From the NCBI GenBank assembly GCA_041392805.1, contig JAWKLJ010000001.1:3782001-3846000 (forward strand): a DNA stretch of 64,000 nucleotides. Direction: 5' to 3'. Position 1 is the first letter of the stretch, and each line of letters starts with the position of its first letter. The DNA comes from Saprospiraceae bacterium (lineage in GTDB: Bacteria > Bacteroidota > Bacteroidia > Chitinophagales > Saprospiraceae). The notes beneath the pieces were generated by a model, which saw only the letters and a program-made list of their open reading frames with translations, searched no databases and had not been told where the DNA came from. Shown here piece by piece: positions 1-8,096 of the stretch. A program made the translations under genes and the position numbers.

Positions 1-11
1 TTAAATCTCAA

Positions 12-269
12 ATGCTTGGGAGTTATCTTTGCGGAAGACATCCAACATTTCAAAAGTTAAGTGAAGAAGAAGTTAATTTTATTGATACATCAAAATGGAT
101 CGATCCAAGAACAAAACATAGAAATGTAGAGAAGTATCTTAGAAATGAATTCCCACAGACGAAGGGAGAAGAAAATGATAAATTAAGTCAAGATGTTTTA
201 AAGTTGGCTCTTTTTATTAGCGGGGCGATTAATTTGATCTTTGGACTTCTTTTAATTAGAAAAAAATAA
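12..269 (+). CDS. Small protein with C-terminal membrane segment
   Basis: An 85-codon reading frame that I do not recognise. It may be the 3' part of a longer gene starting before the window, since it opens within the first 12 bases. The first 60 residues are charged and soluble (motif LSEEEVNFIDTSKW). Residues 62-82 form one hydrophobic helix (LALFISGAINLIFGLLLI) ending in a basic RKK tail, so the N-terminus is probably outside or periplasmic and the tail cytoplasmic. The stop is followed within a few bases by a GC-rich imperfect hairpin (271-340) that resembles an integron attC site, so the gene could be a former cassette. No function is assigned. Confidence 0.5.
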   Translation: MLGSYLCGRHPTFQKLSEEEVNFIDTSKWIDPRTKHRNVEKYLRNEFPQTKGEENDKLSQDVLKLALFISGAINLIFGLLLIRKK

Positions 270-270
270 A

Positions 271-340
271 CGCCCGCTAACCCTGCGCCAACGCCACGCC
301 TCGCATGCGCTCGGCGCTTCGCCGGCGCGGGACATTAGCG
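271..340 (+). repeat. GC-rich attC-like hairpin
   Basis: CGCTAA at 275-280 is complementary to TTAGCG at 335-340, and the adjoining CCCTGCGCC and GGCGCGGG also pair, leaving a GC-rich loop that folds further. Size (about 70 bp) and position right after a small gene are those of an integron attC site. The core GTT is ATT here (CATTAGCG), so it is either degenerate or a different kind of repeat. It is much richer in GC than its surroundings. Confidence 0.35.
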
Positions 341-429
341 CCAAGGTTTCCAGTTTTTCAAGCATCTTTGCAAAATTCATTTAGGTAGGCTTGTTTTTGA
401 AATTTCAGAAAAAAATGAAAATTAATAGG

Positions 430-460
430 CTTGATATAAACTTCACTTTTACTATTTTTG
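430..460 (+). promoter_or_regulatory. Candidate Bacteroidota promoter for mqnC
   Basis: CTTG at 430-433 and TATTTTTG at 453-460 are separated by exactly 19 bases, matching the Bacteroidota sigma pattern TTTG-N19-TAnnTTTG with one mismatch. It lies 32 bases before the mqnC start. Confidence 0.5.
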
Positions 461-491
461 TTACATACTTGCGTATTTAAACAGACAATCA

Positions 492-1664
492 TTGTCAGAG
501 AACCCATCTAAATTTGGCTATATGCACAAAGATGATATGCTTCAGCGGGCACTCCAACTGGAATTTCTAACAGCGGAAGAGGGGGTATTCCTATTTGAAC
601 AAACCCCTACCGCAGAATTGATGTATGTGGCCAACCAATTGCGTCAACAGCATGTACCTGGGAATACGGTGACCTGGATTATTGATCGCAATTCTAATAC
701 CACCAATGTCTGTATTGCCAATTGTAAGTTTTGTAATTTTTATCGCCGTCCAGGACACGAAGAATCCTACATTACAAGTATAGCGGAATACAAGAAAAAA
801 ATAGAAGAAACCTTTGCATTTGGAGGAGAGCAGTTATTGTTGCAGGGAGGGCATCATCCCGATCTTGGATTGGCCTATTATGTAGACCTTTTCAAAACAC
901 TGAAAGACTTATACCCCAACTTGAAACTGCATGCTTTGGGTCCACCCGAAATAGCACATATTACCAAGTTGGAAAAATCTACCCACATTGAAGTTTTGCA
1001 GGCATTGAAGGAGGCAGGGCTAGATTCATTGCCTGGGGCAGGAGCCGAAATTTTAAGTGACCGGGTACGGCGACTCATTTCAAAGGGAAAATGTGGCGGC
1101 AGAGAATGGTTGGATATTATGCGGGCAGCCCATCAAATTAGGCTAACGACATCGGCTACCATGATGTTTGGGCATATTGAAACCAATTGGGAAAGAATGG
1201 ATCACCTCGTACAAATACGTCAGGTTCAAGCTGAAAAACCCCAAGATGCTAAAGGGTTTATTGCTTTTATACCCTGGCCATTCCAAGATGAGGACACCAT
1301 TCTGAAGAAACTAAAGCGCGCTAGAAATAATTGTACAGGCGATGAATATGTACGAATGATTGCCATGAGTCGGATCATGCTGCCTAATATTTCAAATATT
1401 CAGGCATCCTGGCTGACAGTGGGGAAAAATGTAGCTAATATATGTCTGCACGCAGGGGCCAATGATTTTGGCTCCATCATGATCGAAGAGAACGTGGTTT
1501 CCGCTGCGGGCGCTAGGTTTCGGTTCACAGCTGATGGTATCCAAGCAGCTATACGAGAGGCTGGGTATATACCCCAGCTTCGCAACCAGCAATACGAATA
1601 CCGCGATTTACCTGCCAATATGAAACAGCAGGAGTTGGACAAAATGGCCATGATCGTGGATTGA
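492..1664 (+). CDS. mqnC: Cyclic dehypoxanthinyl futalosine synthase
   Basis: Radical SAM enzyme of the futalosine route to menaquinone; it converts dehypoxanthinyl futalosine to its cyclic form. The 390-aa product has the radical SAM cluster CIANCKFC (C74, C78, C81, a CxxxCxxC site) after VTWIIDRNSNTTNVC, then the GGEQLLLQGGHHPDLG segment and the family C-terminal IPWPFQ and GANDFGSIMIEENVV motifs. The length is normal for MqnC. The chosen start is TTG at 492; an ATG lies in frame at residue 11 (MHKDDM) and could be the true start. A candidate promoter lies just upstream. No other menaquinone gene is adjacent, as is common in this phylum where mqn genes are scattered. Confidence 0.93.
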   Translation: MSENPSKFGYMHKDDMLQRALQLEFLTAEEGVFLFEQTPTAELMYVANQLRQQHVPGNTVTWIIDRNSNTTNVCIANCKFCNFYRRPGHEESYITSIAEYKKKIEETFAFGGEQLLLQGGHHPDLGLAYYVDLFKTLKDLYPNLKLHALGPPEIAHITKLEKSTHIEVLQALKEAGLDSLPGAGAEILSDRVRRLISKGKCGGREWLDIMRAAHQIRLTTSATMMFGHIETNWERMDHLVQIRQVQAEKPQDAKGFIAFIPWPFQDEDTILKKLKRARNNCTGDEYVRMIAMSRIMLPNISNIQASWLTVGKNVANICLHAGANDFGSIMIEENVVSAAGARFRFTADGIQAAIREAGYIPQLRNQQYEYRDLPANMKQQELDKMAMIVD

Positions 1665-1779
1665 TTGTCTTAAGGTTGTTAAAAAGTAGCTAGTTGCTTT
1701 TCGAGCTTGCTTTTGTCGGGTAAATTTCCTTAATTTTATAAGGTTTGAAATTTCTATCTTACCCTTCAATGCATCCGAT

Positions 1780-2202
1780 ATGAAAAACGCCTTGTTTTTT
1801 TTGCTACTTACTTTTTCTACCTTCTCTCTCCTTGGCCAAAAAATAGAAGAGGCACCCAATTATTATATCTTTAGCATCTACTTCGGCGGTGGGAGCTATT
1901 ATATTGATGGGGAGCAAACTAAATCCTTACATGAATGGCTGGACGGAATTGATCAAATAGATAATATGGATATTTCGATTCACAGCCACACGGATAACAT
2001 TGGTTCGAAAGCATACAACGACTGGCTGTCGCAAATGCGAAGCGAATCTGCCATTTATAAACTCGTAGAAAAAGGACTTCGGGAAGAAATGATGTCGATA
2101 GAAGATTTTGGAGAGTTTAACCCAGTCTATGATAATTCAACGTGGGAAGGGAAACTGAAAAATCGGAGAGTAGATATTATCTTGCGTCCAATTGTATTTT
2201 AA
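1780..2202 (+). CDS. OmpA-like domain protein, secreted
   Basis: A 140-aa protein with an N-terminal signal peptide (MKNALFFLLLTFSTFSLLGQ, cleavage probably after LGQ) and a compact OmpA-like peptidoglycan-binding domain: the strand-helix IHSHTDNIGSKAYNDWLSQMRSES matches the conserved TD-x-G-x(4)-N-x-x-LS-x-x-RA core, and LKNRRVDIIL matches the family's NRRV ending. It is much shorter than classic OmpA and lacks a beta-barrel, so it would sit in the periplasm. It is followed by a secreted hydrolase gene after 30 bases and may be cotranscribed with it. Confidence 0.75.
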   Translation: MKNALFFLLLTFSTFSLLGQKIEEAPNYYIFSIYFGGGSYYIDGEQTKSLHEWLDGIDQIDNMDISIHSHTDNIGSKAYNDWLSQMRSESAIYKLVEKGLREEMMSIEDFGEFNPVYDNSTWEGKLKNRRVDIILRPIVF

Positions 2203-2232
2203 ATCTGAAATAAGCGTCAAAAAAAAATACTC

Positions 2233-3078
2233 ATGCCAGTTAGAATGTATCTTTTTGTCCTGTTATTGATGATGGGAAATAAAAACCTATTAAGCCAGCC
2301 TATTCAGGTTATGACGTTTAACATTAGGTATAGCACATCAAAAGATGGATTGAATAGCTGGGACAATAGAAAAGATTTTGTGGCTAATCTTTTAAATTAT
2401 TATGAACCTGATTTTTTTGGCGTGCAAGAGGCCTTGCATGAGCAAATGGCTTACCTAGATGAGGCCTTACCTTCCTATGCCTACGTTGGCGTTGGGAGAG
2501 ATGATGGGGGGCAGAAAGGAGAATATTCGGGCATTTTTTATAGAGCAGACTTATATGAATCGGTTGAGAGTAGTACCTTTTGGTTATCGAAAAGCCCTGA
2601 AAAGCCATCCGTCGGATGGGATGCGGCTATGGAACGGATATGCACTTTTGTGTTATTAGAGCGAAAAAAAGATAAAAAGCGATTTTGGGTGTTTAATACA
2701 CATTTTGACCATATAGGCGTACAAGCGAGGGTCGAGTCGGCAAAATTGATTTTGAAACAAATCAAAAAGAAGAACAAGCAGGATTATCCTGTTTTTTTAA
2801 CAGGGGATTTTAACCTTGTACCGGAGGAGGAACCGATAGCTGTGGTAAAAGAAGTTTTTGCAGATAGCAGGGAAGCCAGCCTCACCAAGCCTTATGGCCC
2901 AATAGGGACTTTTAATGGGTTTGAATTTGATAAGCCATTAGAAAGACGAATCGATTATATTTTTGTATCAGGTCAAAATGTAGTCGTAGATAAATACAGG
3001 GTAATTGATGATTTTAGAGATTTCAGGTACCCTTCAGATCATATGCCTGTGATGGCGACCTGCCATCTCAAAGAATAG
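2233..3078 (+). CDS. Secreted endonuclease/exonuclease/phosphatase-fold hydrolase
   Basis: A 281-aa protein of the EEP superfamily. After a signal peptide (hydrophobic YLFVLLLMMG) it shows the family motifs in order: MTFNIRY near residue 30, PDFFGVQEAL with the metal-binding Glu, NTHFDH near residue 155, LTGDFNL near 190, RIDYIFVS near 237 and YPSDHMPVMA near 268 with the catalytic His. The DNIRY-type opening and RIDYIF ending are typical of the secreted Bacteroidota branch related to exonuclease III, sphingomyelinase and inositol phosphatases. The substrate cannot be read from the sequence. Confidence 0.85.
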   Translation: MPVRMYLFVLLLMMGNKNLLSQPIQVMTFNIRYSTSKDGLNSWDNRKDFVANLLNYYEPDFFGVQEALHEQMAYLDEALPSYAYVGVGRDDGGQKGEYSGIFYRADLYESVESSTFWLSKSPEKPSVGWDAAMERICTFVLLERKKDKKRFWVFNTHFDHIGVQARVESAKLILKQIKKKNKQDYPVFLTGDFNLVPEEEPIAVVKEVFADSREASLTKPYGPIGTFNGFEFDKPLERRIDYIFVSGQNVVVDKYRVIDDFRDFRYPSDHMPVMATCHLKE

Positions 3079-3149
3079 CCAGCAGGATTCCATTCTGCTA
3101 CTTGGGGTTTTCTGACCATTCTCTTGCTTTCACTAAAACACAAAAATAG

Positions 3150-3620
3150 TCAGCGGAGGTATTTTTTTAATTGTTGATGTACTGTTTTTCGTACCTTATT
3201 TTTGATAATTGGCGTAAAGCCCAACAGTAAGCCAGGTAGGCCCAAGGCCATGGACGACCACTTCCAGAAATTGAAACGATCGGTGTGTTTGATGATTTTA
3301 CCATCTTTAATGACAAATCGGGCATCAATTTTATTATGCACTTTCCTCTTTGTTTTTCCAAAAGTATATTTGGCTTCCCAATGGGCGCTACCGCCATCCT
3401 CGGTACCGACGATGTCAGAAAAGTGAATAACTAAGTCATTACTACGTCCTATCAACATTTCCCACATTGCAGAAGCCTGTTTGCCTTTTAATAAACCAAA
3501 AGCAGGGTCATCAAATTCGATGTTATCACTATAAAGACCAACCATGGTCCTGGCGTCACCTTGTTGAAAAGCCTTGTAGAAGGTCGTAATGATTTGGGCA
3601 TTTTTATCAGCTGTATTCAT
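3150..3620 (-). CDS. NTF2-like (SnoaL-type) protein
   Basis: A 156-aa protein with the small cone-shaped NTF2/SnoaL fold: ITTFYKAFQQGDARTMVGLY, IEFDDPAFGLLKGKQASAMW and a C-terminal strand DGKIIKHTDRFNFWKWSSMALG match the nuclear-transport-factor-2-like families found as orphan genes in Bacteroidota. Members bind small hydrophobic ligands or act as isomerases; nothing here defines a substrate. It is transcribed away from the DUF3857 gene at 3787. Both share an upstream region with a short perfect inverted repeat (3707-3726). Confidence 0.7.
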   Translation of the reverse strand: MNTADKNAQIITTFYKAFQQGDARTMVGLYSDNIEFDDPAFGLLKGKQASAMWEMLIGRSNDLVIHFSDIVGTEDGGSAHWEAKYTFGKTKRKVHNKIDARFVIKDGKIIKHTDRFNFWKWSSMALGLPGLLLGFTPIIKNKVRKTVHQQLKKYLR

Positions 3621-3706
3621 GCTATTAATTTGTCCTAAAAGAATGAGGTCTTATCAAAGATAAGCGGTTCTCTGATAATTTTGGCGTTTTGAGCCAATTG
3701 ATCATA

Positions 3707-3726
3707 AGCACCTGGCGTTAGGTGCT
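3707..3726. promoter_or_regulatory. Short inverted repeat between divergent genes
   Basis: AGCACCT and AGGTGCT form a perfect 7-bp inverted repeat with a 6-base loop, in the 166-bp gap between the NTF2-like gene and the DUF3857 gene. It could be an operator or an mRNA hairpin. It has no T-run, so it is not an obvious terminator. Confidence 0.25.
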
Positions 3727-3786
3727 ACACCCTACTTGCGCCATAGCACTTTAGGCTGTATATTTGTAAAATATAAACCTCACTTT

Positions 3787-5751
3787 ATGTGCGCTCTAAA
3801 AAGAATAATCCATCAGTTAGTTTTATTGGTTTTGCCGGTTGTCGTGATAGGACAAGGCGCCCCTTTGGTATGGGGTGAAATAGCCATGTCTGATAGATTG
3901 ATGAAAGTGTACGAAAAGGACACCAGTGCTATCGCTGTGGTATTGGCGGATGGTGGAGAATTAATTATTCAAGAAAAATATATCCTGAAGCAGCATAAAA
4001 GAGTGAAATTGCTTAAAAAACCGGCATTGGATCAATATGGACAAGTCAATCTCTATTTCTACCATAAAGATAACGATGAAAACATTATCAATCTGAAAGC
4101 CCAAACCATTCTACCTGATGGGACTAAGTATGAGGTGAAAAGCAAAGATTTTTTTTCCGTAAAGGAGAATGATAGGTGGTCTACTATTTCCTTTGCTTTT
4201 CCAAATTTGGAAGTAGGTGCCATAATAGAGTGGACATATGAGCTTATCTCAACCCATGTTATTGAACCGAGAACATGGTATTTCCAAGAGCAAATTCCTG
4301 TCAGATATAGCAATTTTCGTATCAGCAATGAATCCAGAATTTCCTATGTTTCTTTGTTTCAGGGAGGAGAAAGTTTTCCTAAAATAGGAACTCAAAAAGA
4401 CAAAACTATTTATGGAAATGGAGAAACACGTCTAATTTATGGAGACAAGGAGATCACGATGGAGCATGCGCCAGCCTTAGAAGAAGAGGACTTTATTACG
4501 ACTATGGATGATTATGGTGCTAAAGTTCGGTTTCAGGCTGAATATTACTTCCGGCGCGATGGATCTAGAGAAAATCTTTTTACAACCTGGGATGCAGCTG
4601 CCCAAAACCTGCTAGAGTTACCTTCTTTTGGAGAACAATTTTTGCGCAAGAAAAATTTTAAAAAAATATTAGAGGCTGTCGAGCCATTGATTAAAGAAGG
4701 AATGAGTAAGGCCGAAATAATGCAAGTGATTTACTCATTTCTGGTTAGTAATGTGACTTATAATGGTACCAACCGTTTTACGACTAGCGAAAGTATAGAA
4801 AAAGCTTTTCTTGAGAAGAATGCCAGTTCAGGCGAATTGAATATGATGTGTTTGGCTTTGTTAAAAGCCTTTGAGATTGATGCTTTTCCCATTTTGACGT
4901 CGACCCGCGATCATGGCAAGATAAATAAAGAATATCCACTAATAGATCAATTCAATTACCTATTGGTAGGAGTAGAACTCAATGGGGAAACCATATTATT
5001 GGATGCAACGGACCCCCTGCGTCCGATCAAAATGCCTAATCCTCAGGTTCTAAACAAACCTGGCTGGATAGTGGATCCGAAACGAATGGCTTGGGTTGAT
5101 ATTATCGTACCGATGTGTCGGGATATTTATGGGTCAGAATTGACAATTGATGAAGCAGGGAACATTGTTGGGAAATTAAGAGCAATTTCCAATAGTTATA
5201 CCGCATTATCAGAAATGCACAAATATCGGTCAGATAGAACAGGATCCTATTGGAAAGAGCGCATTGAAGGATTTGTGCAGGAAGTGGTAATTGATTCTGT
5301 TTCGTTTCAGGGAACGGCTGGAATAAATGACAAAATCGTCAATGAAGTTTATTTTAAATTACCCAATGGTGCGCTTCAGTCAGGCGATTTTATTTATGTA
5401 TCACCTGTTTTTTACAGTAATTTTCAAGACAATCCATTTAAACTAAACAAAAGAGCCTATCCCATTGATTTTTCCTATCCGTTTGAAGAACGGTATGTGT
5501 CAAGTATCATTTTACCCGACGGGTATACCTTGGAAGAATTGCCCAAAGAGGTGACTTATACATTACCTGAATCAATTGGTACTTTTCAATATAAGGTATC
5601 TCAAACCGGGAATAAGATTCAAATGATGTTGCTCCTATCAATTAACAAAACAAGCATTCCACCAATTCATTATGAAGCATTTAAAGGAATGTTTGATTTA
5701 ATGATCGCAAAAAGGGGCGAGCAAATTGTATTAAAAAAGAACCTTAAATAG
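3787..5751 (+). CDS. DUF3857/transglutaminase-like exported protein, first paralogue
   Basis: A DUF3857-family protein of about 654 aa. I chose ATG 3787 because it begins a good signal peptide (MCALKRIIHQLVLLVLPVVV); an earlier ATG at 3736 would add 17 residues in front of it. The N-terminal DUF3857 region has ALDQYGQVNLYFYHKDNDENI and GAIIEWTYEL. The middle region corresponds to a transglutaminase-like fold (LVSNVTYNG, SSGELNMMCLALLKAFEIDAFPIL), but the usual Cys of the core is replaced (SGELN instead of GDCKA-type), so catalysis is doubtful. The C-terminal part is beta-rich. It overlaps in layout with its paralogue, which begins 9 bases after its stop, so the two form an operon. Role unknown; such pairs are common in Bacteroidota. 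Confidence 0.8.
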   Translation: MCALKRIIHQLVLLVLPVVVIGQGAPLVWGEIAMSDRLMKVYEKDTSAIAVVLADGGELIIQEKYILKQHKRVKLLKKPALDQYGQVNLYFYHKDNDENIINLKAQTILPDGTKYEVKSKDFFSVKENDRWSTISFAFPNLEVGAIIEWTYELISTHVIEPRTWYFQEQIPVRYSNFRISNESRISYVSLFQGGESFPKIGTQKDKTIYGNGETRLIYGDKEITMEHAPALEEEDFITTMDDYGAKVRFQAEYYFRRDGSRENLFTTWDAAAQNLLELPSFGEQFLRKKNFKKILEAVEPLIKEGMSKAEIMQVIYSFLVSNVTYNGTNRFTTSESIEKAFLEKNASSGELNMMCLALLKAFEIDAFPILTSTRDHGKINKEYPLIDQFNYLLVGVELNGETILLDATDPLRPIKMPNPQVLNKPGWIVDPKRMAWVDIIVPMCRDIYGSELTIDEAGNIVGKLRAISNSYTALSEMHKYRSDRTGSYWKERIEGFVQEVVIDSVSFQGTAGINDKIVNEVYFKLPNGALQSGDFIYVSPVFYSNFQDNPFKLNKRAYPIDFSYPFEERYVSSIILPDGYTLEELPKEVTYTLPESIGTFQYKVSQTGNKIQMMLLLSINKTSIPPIHYEAFKGMFDLMIAKRGEQIVLKKNLK

Positions 5752-5759
5752 GTGAAACA

Positions 5760-7667
5760 ATGAAGACTATTTTTATTGGTATTGCGCTGTTTTTATTGAC
5801 AGGGGGAACGTTTTTGCATGCCCAGCTGTATTATCCGGCTTTAACCATCAGTGGTGATTTAAAAGCCAACGCGACCTCGGTCATTCGGGAGGAAGTGAAT
5901 GTTTTCAGTATCAAATCTACGAGTGAAGGGACTTTTCACTTTCGTCAGATCGTAACAGTATTGAATAAAAAAAGCGATGCCAATAAATTTTATGTGGCTT
6001 ATGATAAGGAAAGCAAGGTAACAGATATAAAGGCAACCCTGTATGATGCATTGGGACAAAAAATTCGCAAAATAAAAGGAGATGAAATCAGGGACTTTAG
6101 TGCTATCGAAGATTTCTCTATTTATCAGGATGATCGCTATAAATATTTGGAGGTCAATCATCACAGCTATCCCTTTACAATTGAATTTGAATATGAAATA
6201 GATTTAAAAGGGATGCCCTTCATTACTTATAAGGATTGGTTTATCCAGGAATTCGAACAATCTGTTGAACATTCTTCATTTATGGTAGACCTCCCTGCCG
6301 ACCAAACTTTCCACTATAAAGCGCTTAACTTCGCCGGCGAACCAAAAGAAAGCGAAGAAAAGGGACGAAAATTTTATCAGTGGGAAGTATCCAACTTGGT
6401 TGGGTTTGAAAGAGAACCCTATAGTCCTCGTACCTTTGATATCCTACCAGCATTGTTTTTATCTCCAGATAAGTTCAAAATCGGATCTTATGAGGGTAGT
6501 ATGGATAGTTGGGTTAATTTCGGGAAATTTATGAATCAATTATTAGAAGGAAGAGATGAATTACCTGAAGTTATGAAGGCTGAAGTGACAAAGATTGTGG
6601 CTGATGCTAATAGTGAGCGAGAAAAAATAAACCGGCTATACGCTTATGTCCAGCAAAATATGCGATATGTAAGTGTTCAATTGGGTGTCGGAGGTTGGCA
6701 ACCTTTTGATGCGGAATATGTGGCAACCAAGAAGTATGGAGACTGTAAAGCATTAAGTAATTTTATGGGAGCCCTACTTAAAGAGGCTGGGATTGTCTCC
6801 TATCCCGTGCTCATTTATGCTGGAGACTTGGACTACGAAGTCGAGGAAGATTTTACGACCACCCGATTTAATCATATGGTATTGCATGTGCCTTCTGAAG
6901 ACTACTGGCTGGATTGTACAATGAACGATTATCCGCCCAATTATTTGGGAGATCACAATGCTAACCGAAATGTTATGTTGGTAACCCCATCGGGGGGGCG
7001 ACTGGTTAAAACACCGAAATTGAGCGCAGAAGATAACCAGGATAATCATAAAGCCTTGATAACACTAGCGGCTGATGGAAGTGCAAAAATCGCAGTAGAG
7101 ATATTTGCTTCAGGTGCTTCTCAAGAAACCTACAGAGCTGTTGAGAAGCAGTTATCAAAAGAAGAGAAGGAAAAATGGTTGGCGAAAGCAAGTGATTTGC
7201 CTTCTTTTTCTATAGTTTCATTTGATATCGAGTCTAGTATGGAAAAACCAGAAGCTCGTTTTTCCTATAGTGTAGATGTTGTTCGTTATGCAGCCAAGGC
7301 TGGAAAACGGCTTTTTGTCCCCTTCAACCTGATTAATAATTGGACCCATGTTCCTCCCTCCGTAGAGAACCGCAAGCACAATATTTTCAGGGAAGGTGCT
7401 TTTTGGGATAGGGATGAGATTATTTTGGACATCCCTGAGGGCTACACCTTAGAATCTATACCAACCGAAAAGAAAAGGGTTGAATGTGAGGCAGGGTATT
7501 ATGATTTGACCATTGAAAAAAAGGAAAACCAATTGATTTGTAGAAGAGAATTAAGGTTAGAAGCGGGGGAATTTCCTGCAACGATGTACGATTCTTTTCG
7601 CGATTTTTTCAAGGAGATTGCTAAACTGGATGGCATGAAGTTGGTTTTAGTCGAGAAGAAAACCTAA
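5760..7667 (+). CDS. DUF3857/transglutaminase-like exported protein, second paralogue
   Basis: A 635-aa homologue of the preceding gene, with a signal peptide (MKTIFIGIALFLLTGGTFLHA). The DUF3857 domain covers roughly residues 50-230. The transglutaminase core is intact: Cys in KKYGDCKALSNFMGALL near residue 323, His in TRFNHMVLHV near 371 and Asp in YWLDCTMND near 383, so this paralogue is the likely active one. The region NRLYAYVQQNMRYVSVQLG is the typical segment before the Cys. It is transcribed with the upstream paralogue. The proteins may act together in the periplasm on cross-linked or peptide substrates, but this is inference. Confidence 0.85.
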   Translation: MKTIFIGIALFLLTGGTFLHAQLYYPALTISGDLKANATSVIREEVNVFSIKSTSEGTFHFRQIVTVLNKKSDANKFYVAYDKESKVTDIKATLYDALGQKIRKIKGDEIRDFSAIEDFSIYQDDRYKYLEVNHHSYPFTIEFEYEIDLKGMPFITYKDWFIQEFEQSVEHSSFMVDLPADQTFHYKALNFAGEPKESEEKGRKFYQWEVSNLVGFEREPYSPRTFDILPALFLSPDKFKIGSYEGSMDSWVNFGKFMNQLLEGRDELPEVMKAEVTKIVADANSEREKINRLYAYVQQNMRYVSVQLGVGGWQPFDAEYVATKKYGDCKALSNFMGALLKEAGIVSYPVLIYAGDLDYEVEEDFTTTRFNHMVLHVPSEDYWLDCTMNDYPPNYLGDHNANRNVMLVTPSGGRLVKTPKLSAEDNQDNHKALITLAADGSAKIAVEIFASGASQETYRAVEKQLSKEEKEKWLAKASDLPSFSIVSFDIESSMEKPEARFSYSVDVVRYAAKAGKRLFVPFNLINNWTHVPPSVENRKHNIFREGAFWDRDEIILDIPEGYTLESIPTEKKRVECEAGYYDLTIEKKENQLICRRELRLEAGEFPATMYDSFRDFFKEIAKLDGMKLVLVEKKT

Positions 7668-7697
7668 GCGCAGTATTTTTTTAGCTACATTTGATTA

Positions 7698-8096
7698 GTG
7701 AAAAATCCAAAAACGACAACAGTAAATACGGACTCACCTATTAAAGCGCTTGGCCGCCATTGGTTGATTGAACTATTGGATTGTAAGACACAGTTGCTGA
7801 GTAGGGTGAAAGAAGTGGCTGCCATTATGGAGGAAGCGGTGGAGGTGTCGGGTGCTACTAAGGTGGCATCCAGGTTTCATCAATTTGAGCCGTATGGTGT
7901 AAGTGGCGTCATTATTATTAAGGAAAGCCATTTCACCATCCATACTTGGCCAGAACATGCTTATGTGGCGCTTGATATTTTCACTTGTGGAAACCTTATA
8001 GATACAACTAAAGCGATAGATTTTTTAAAGAATGCCTTTGAGGCATCCGGGGTGGAACAACAGTTGATAAAACGTGGTGTTAATATTCAGCACTAA
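7698..8096 (+). CDS. speD: S-adenosylmethionine decarboxylase proenzyme
   Basis: Pyruvoyl-dependent AdoMet decarboxylase of the short prokaryotic class, which supplies aminopropyl groups for spermidine. The 132-aa proenzyme starts at GTG 7698. The self-cleavage site is in IIIKESHFTIHTWPEHAYV: cleavage between E76 and S77 leaves S77 as the pyruvoyl group. H82 and C97 (DIFTCG) are the processing and catalytic residues known in the family. It is convergent with, and overlaps by 4 bp, a glutathionylspermidine-synthase-like gene, which points to local polyamine metabolism. No spermidine synthase is present in the window. Confidence 0.92.
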   Translation: MKNPKTTTVNTDSPIKALGRHWLIELLDCKTQLLSRVKEVAAIMEEAVEVSGATKVASRFHQFEPYGVSGVIIIKESHFTIHTWPEHAYVALDIFTCGNLIDTTKAIDFLKNAFEASGVEQQLIKRGVNIQH

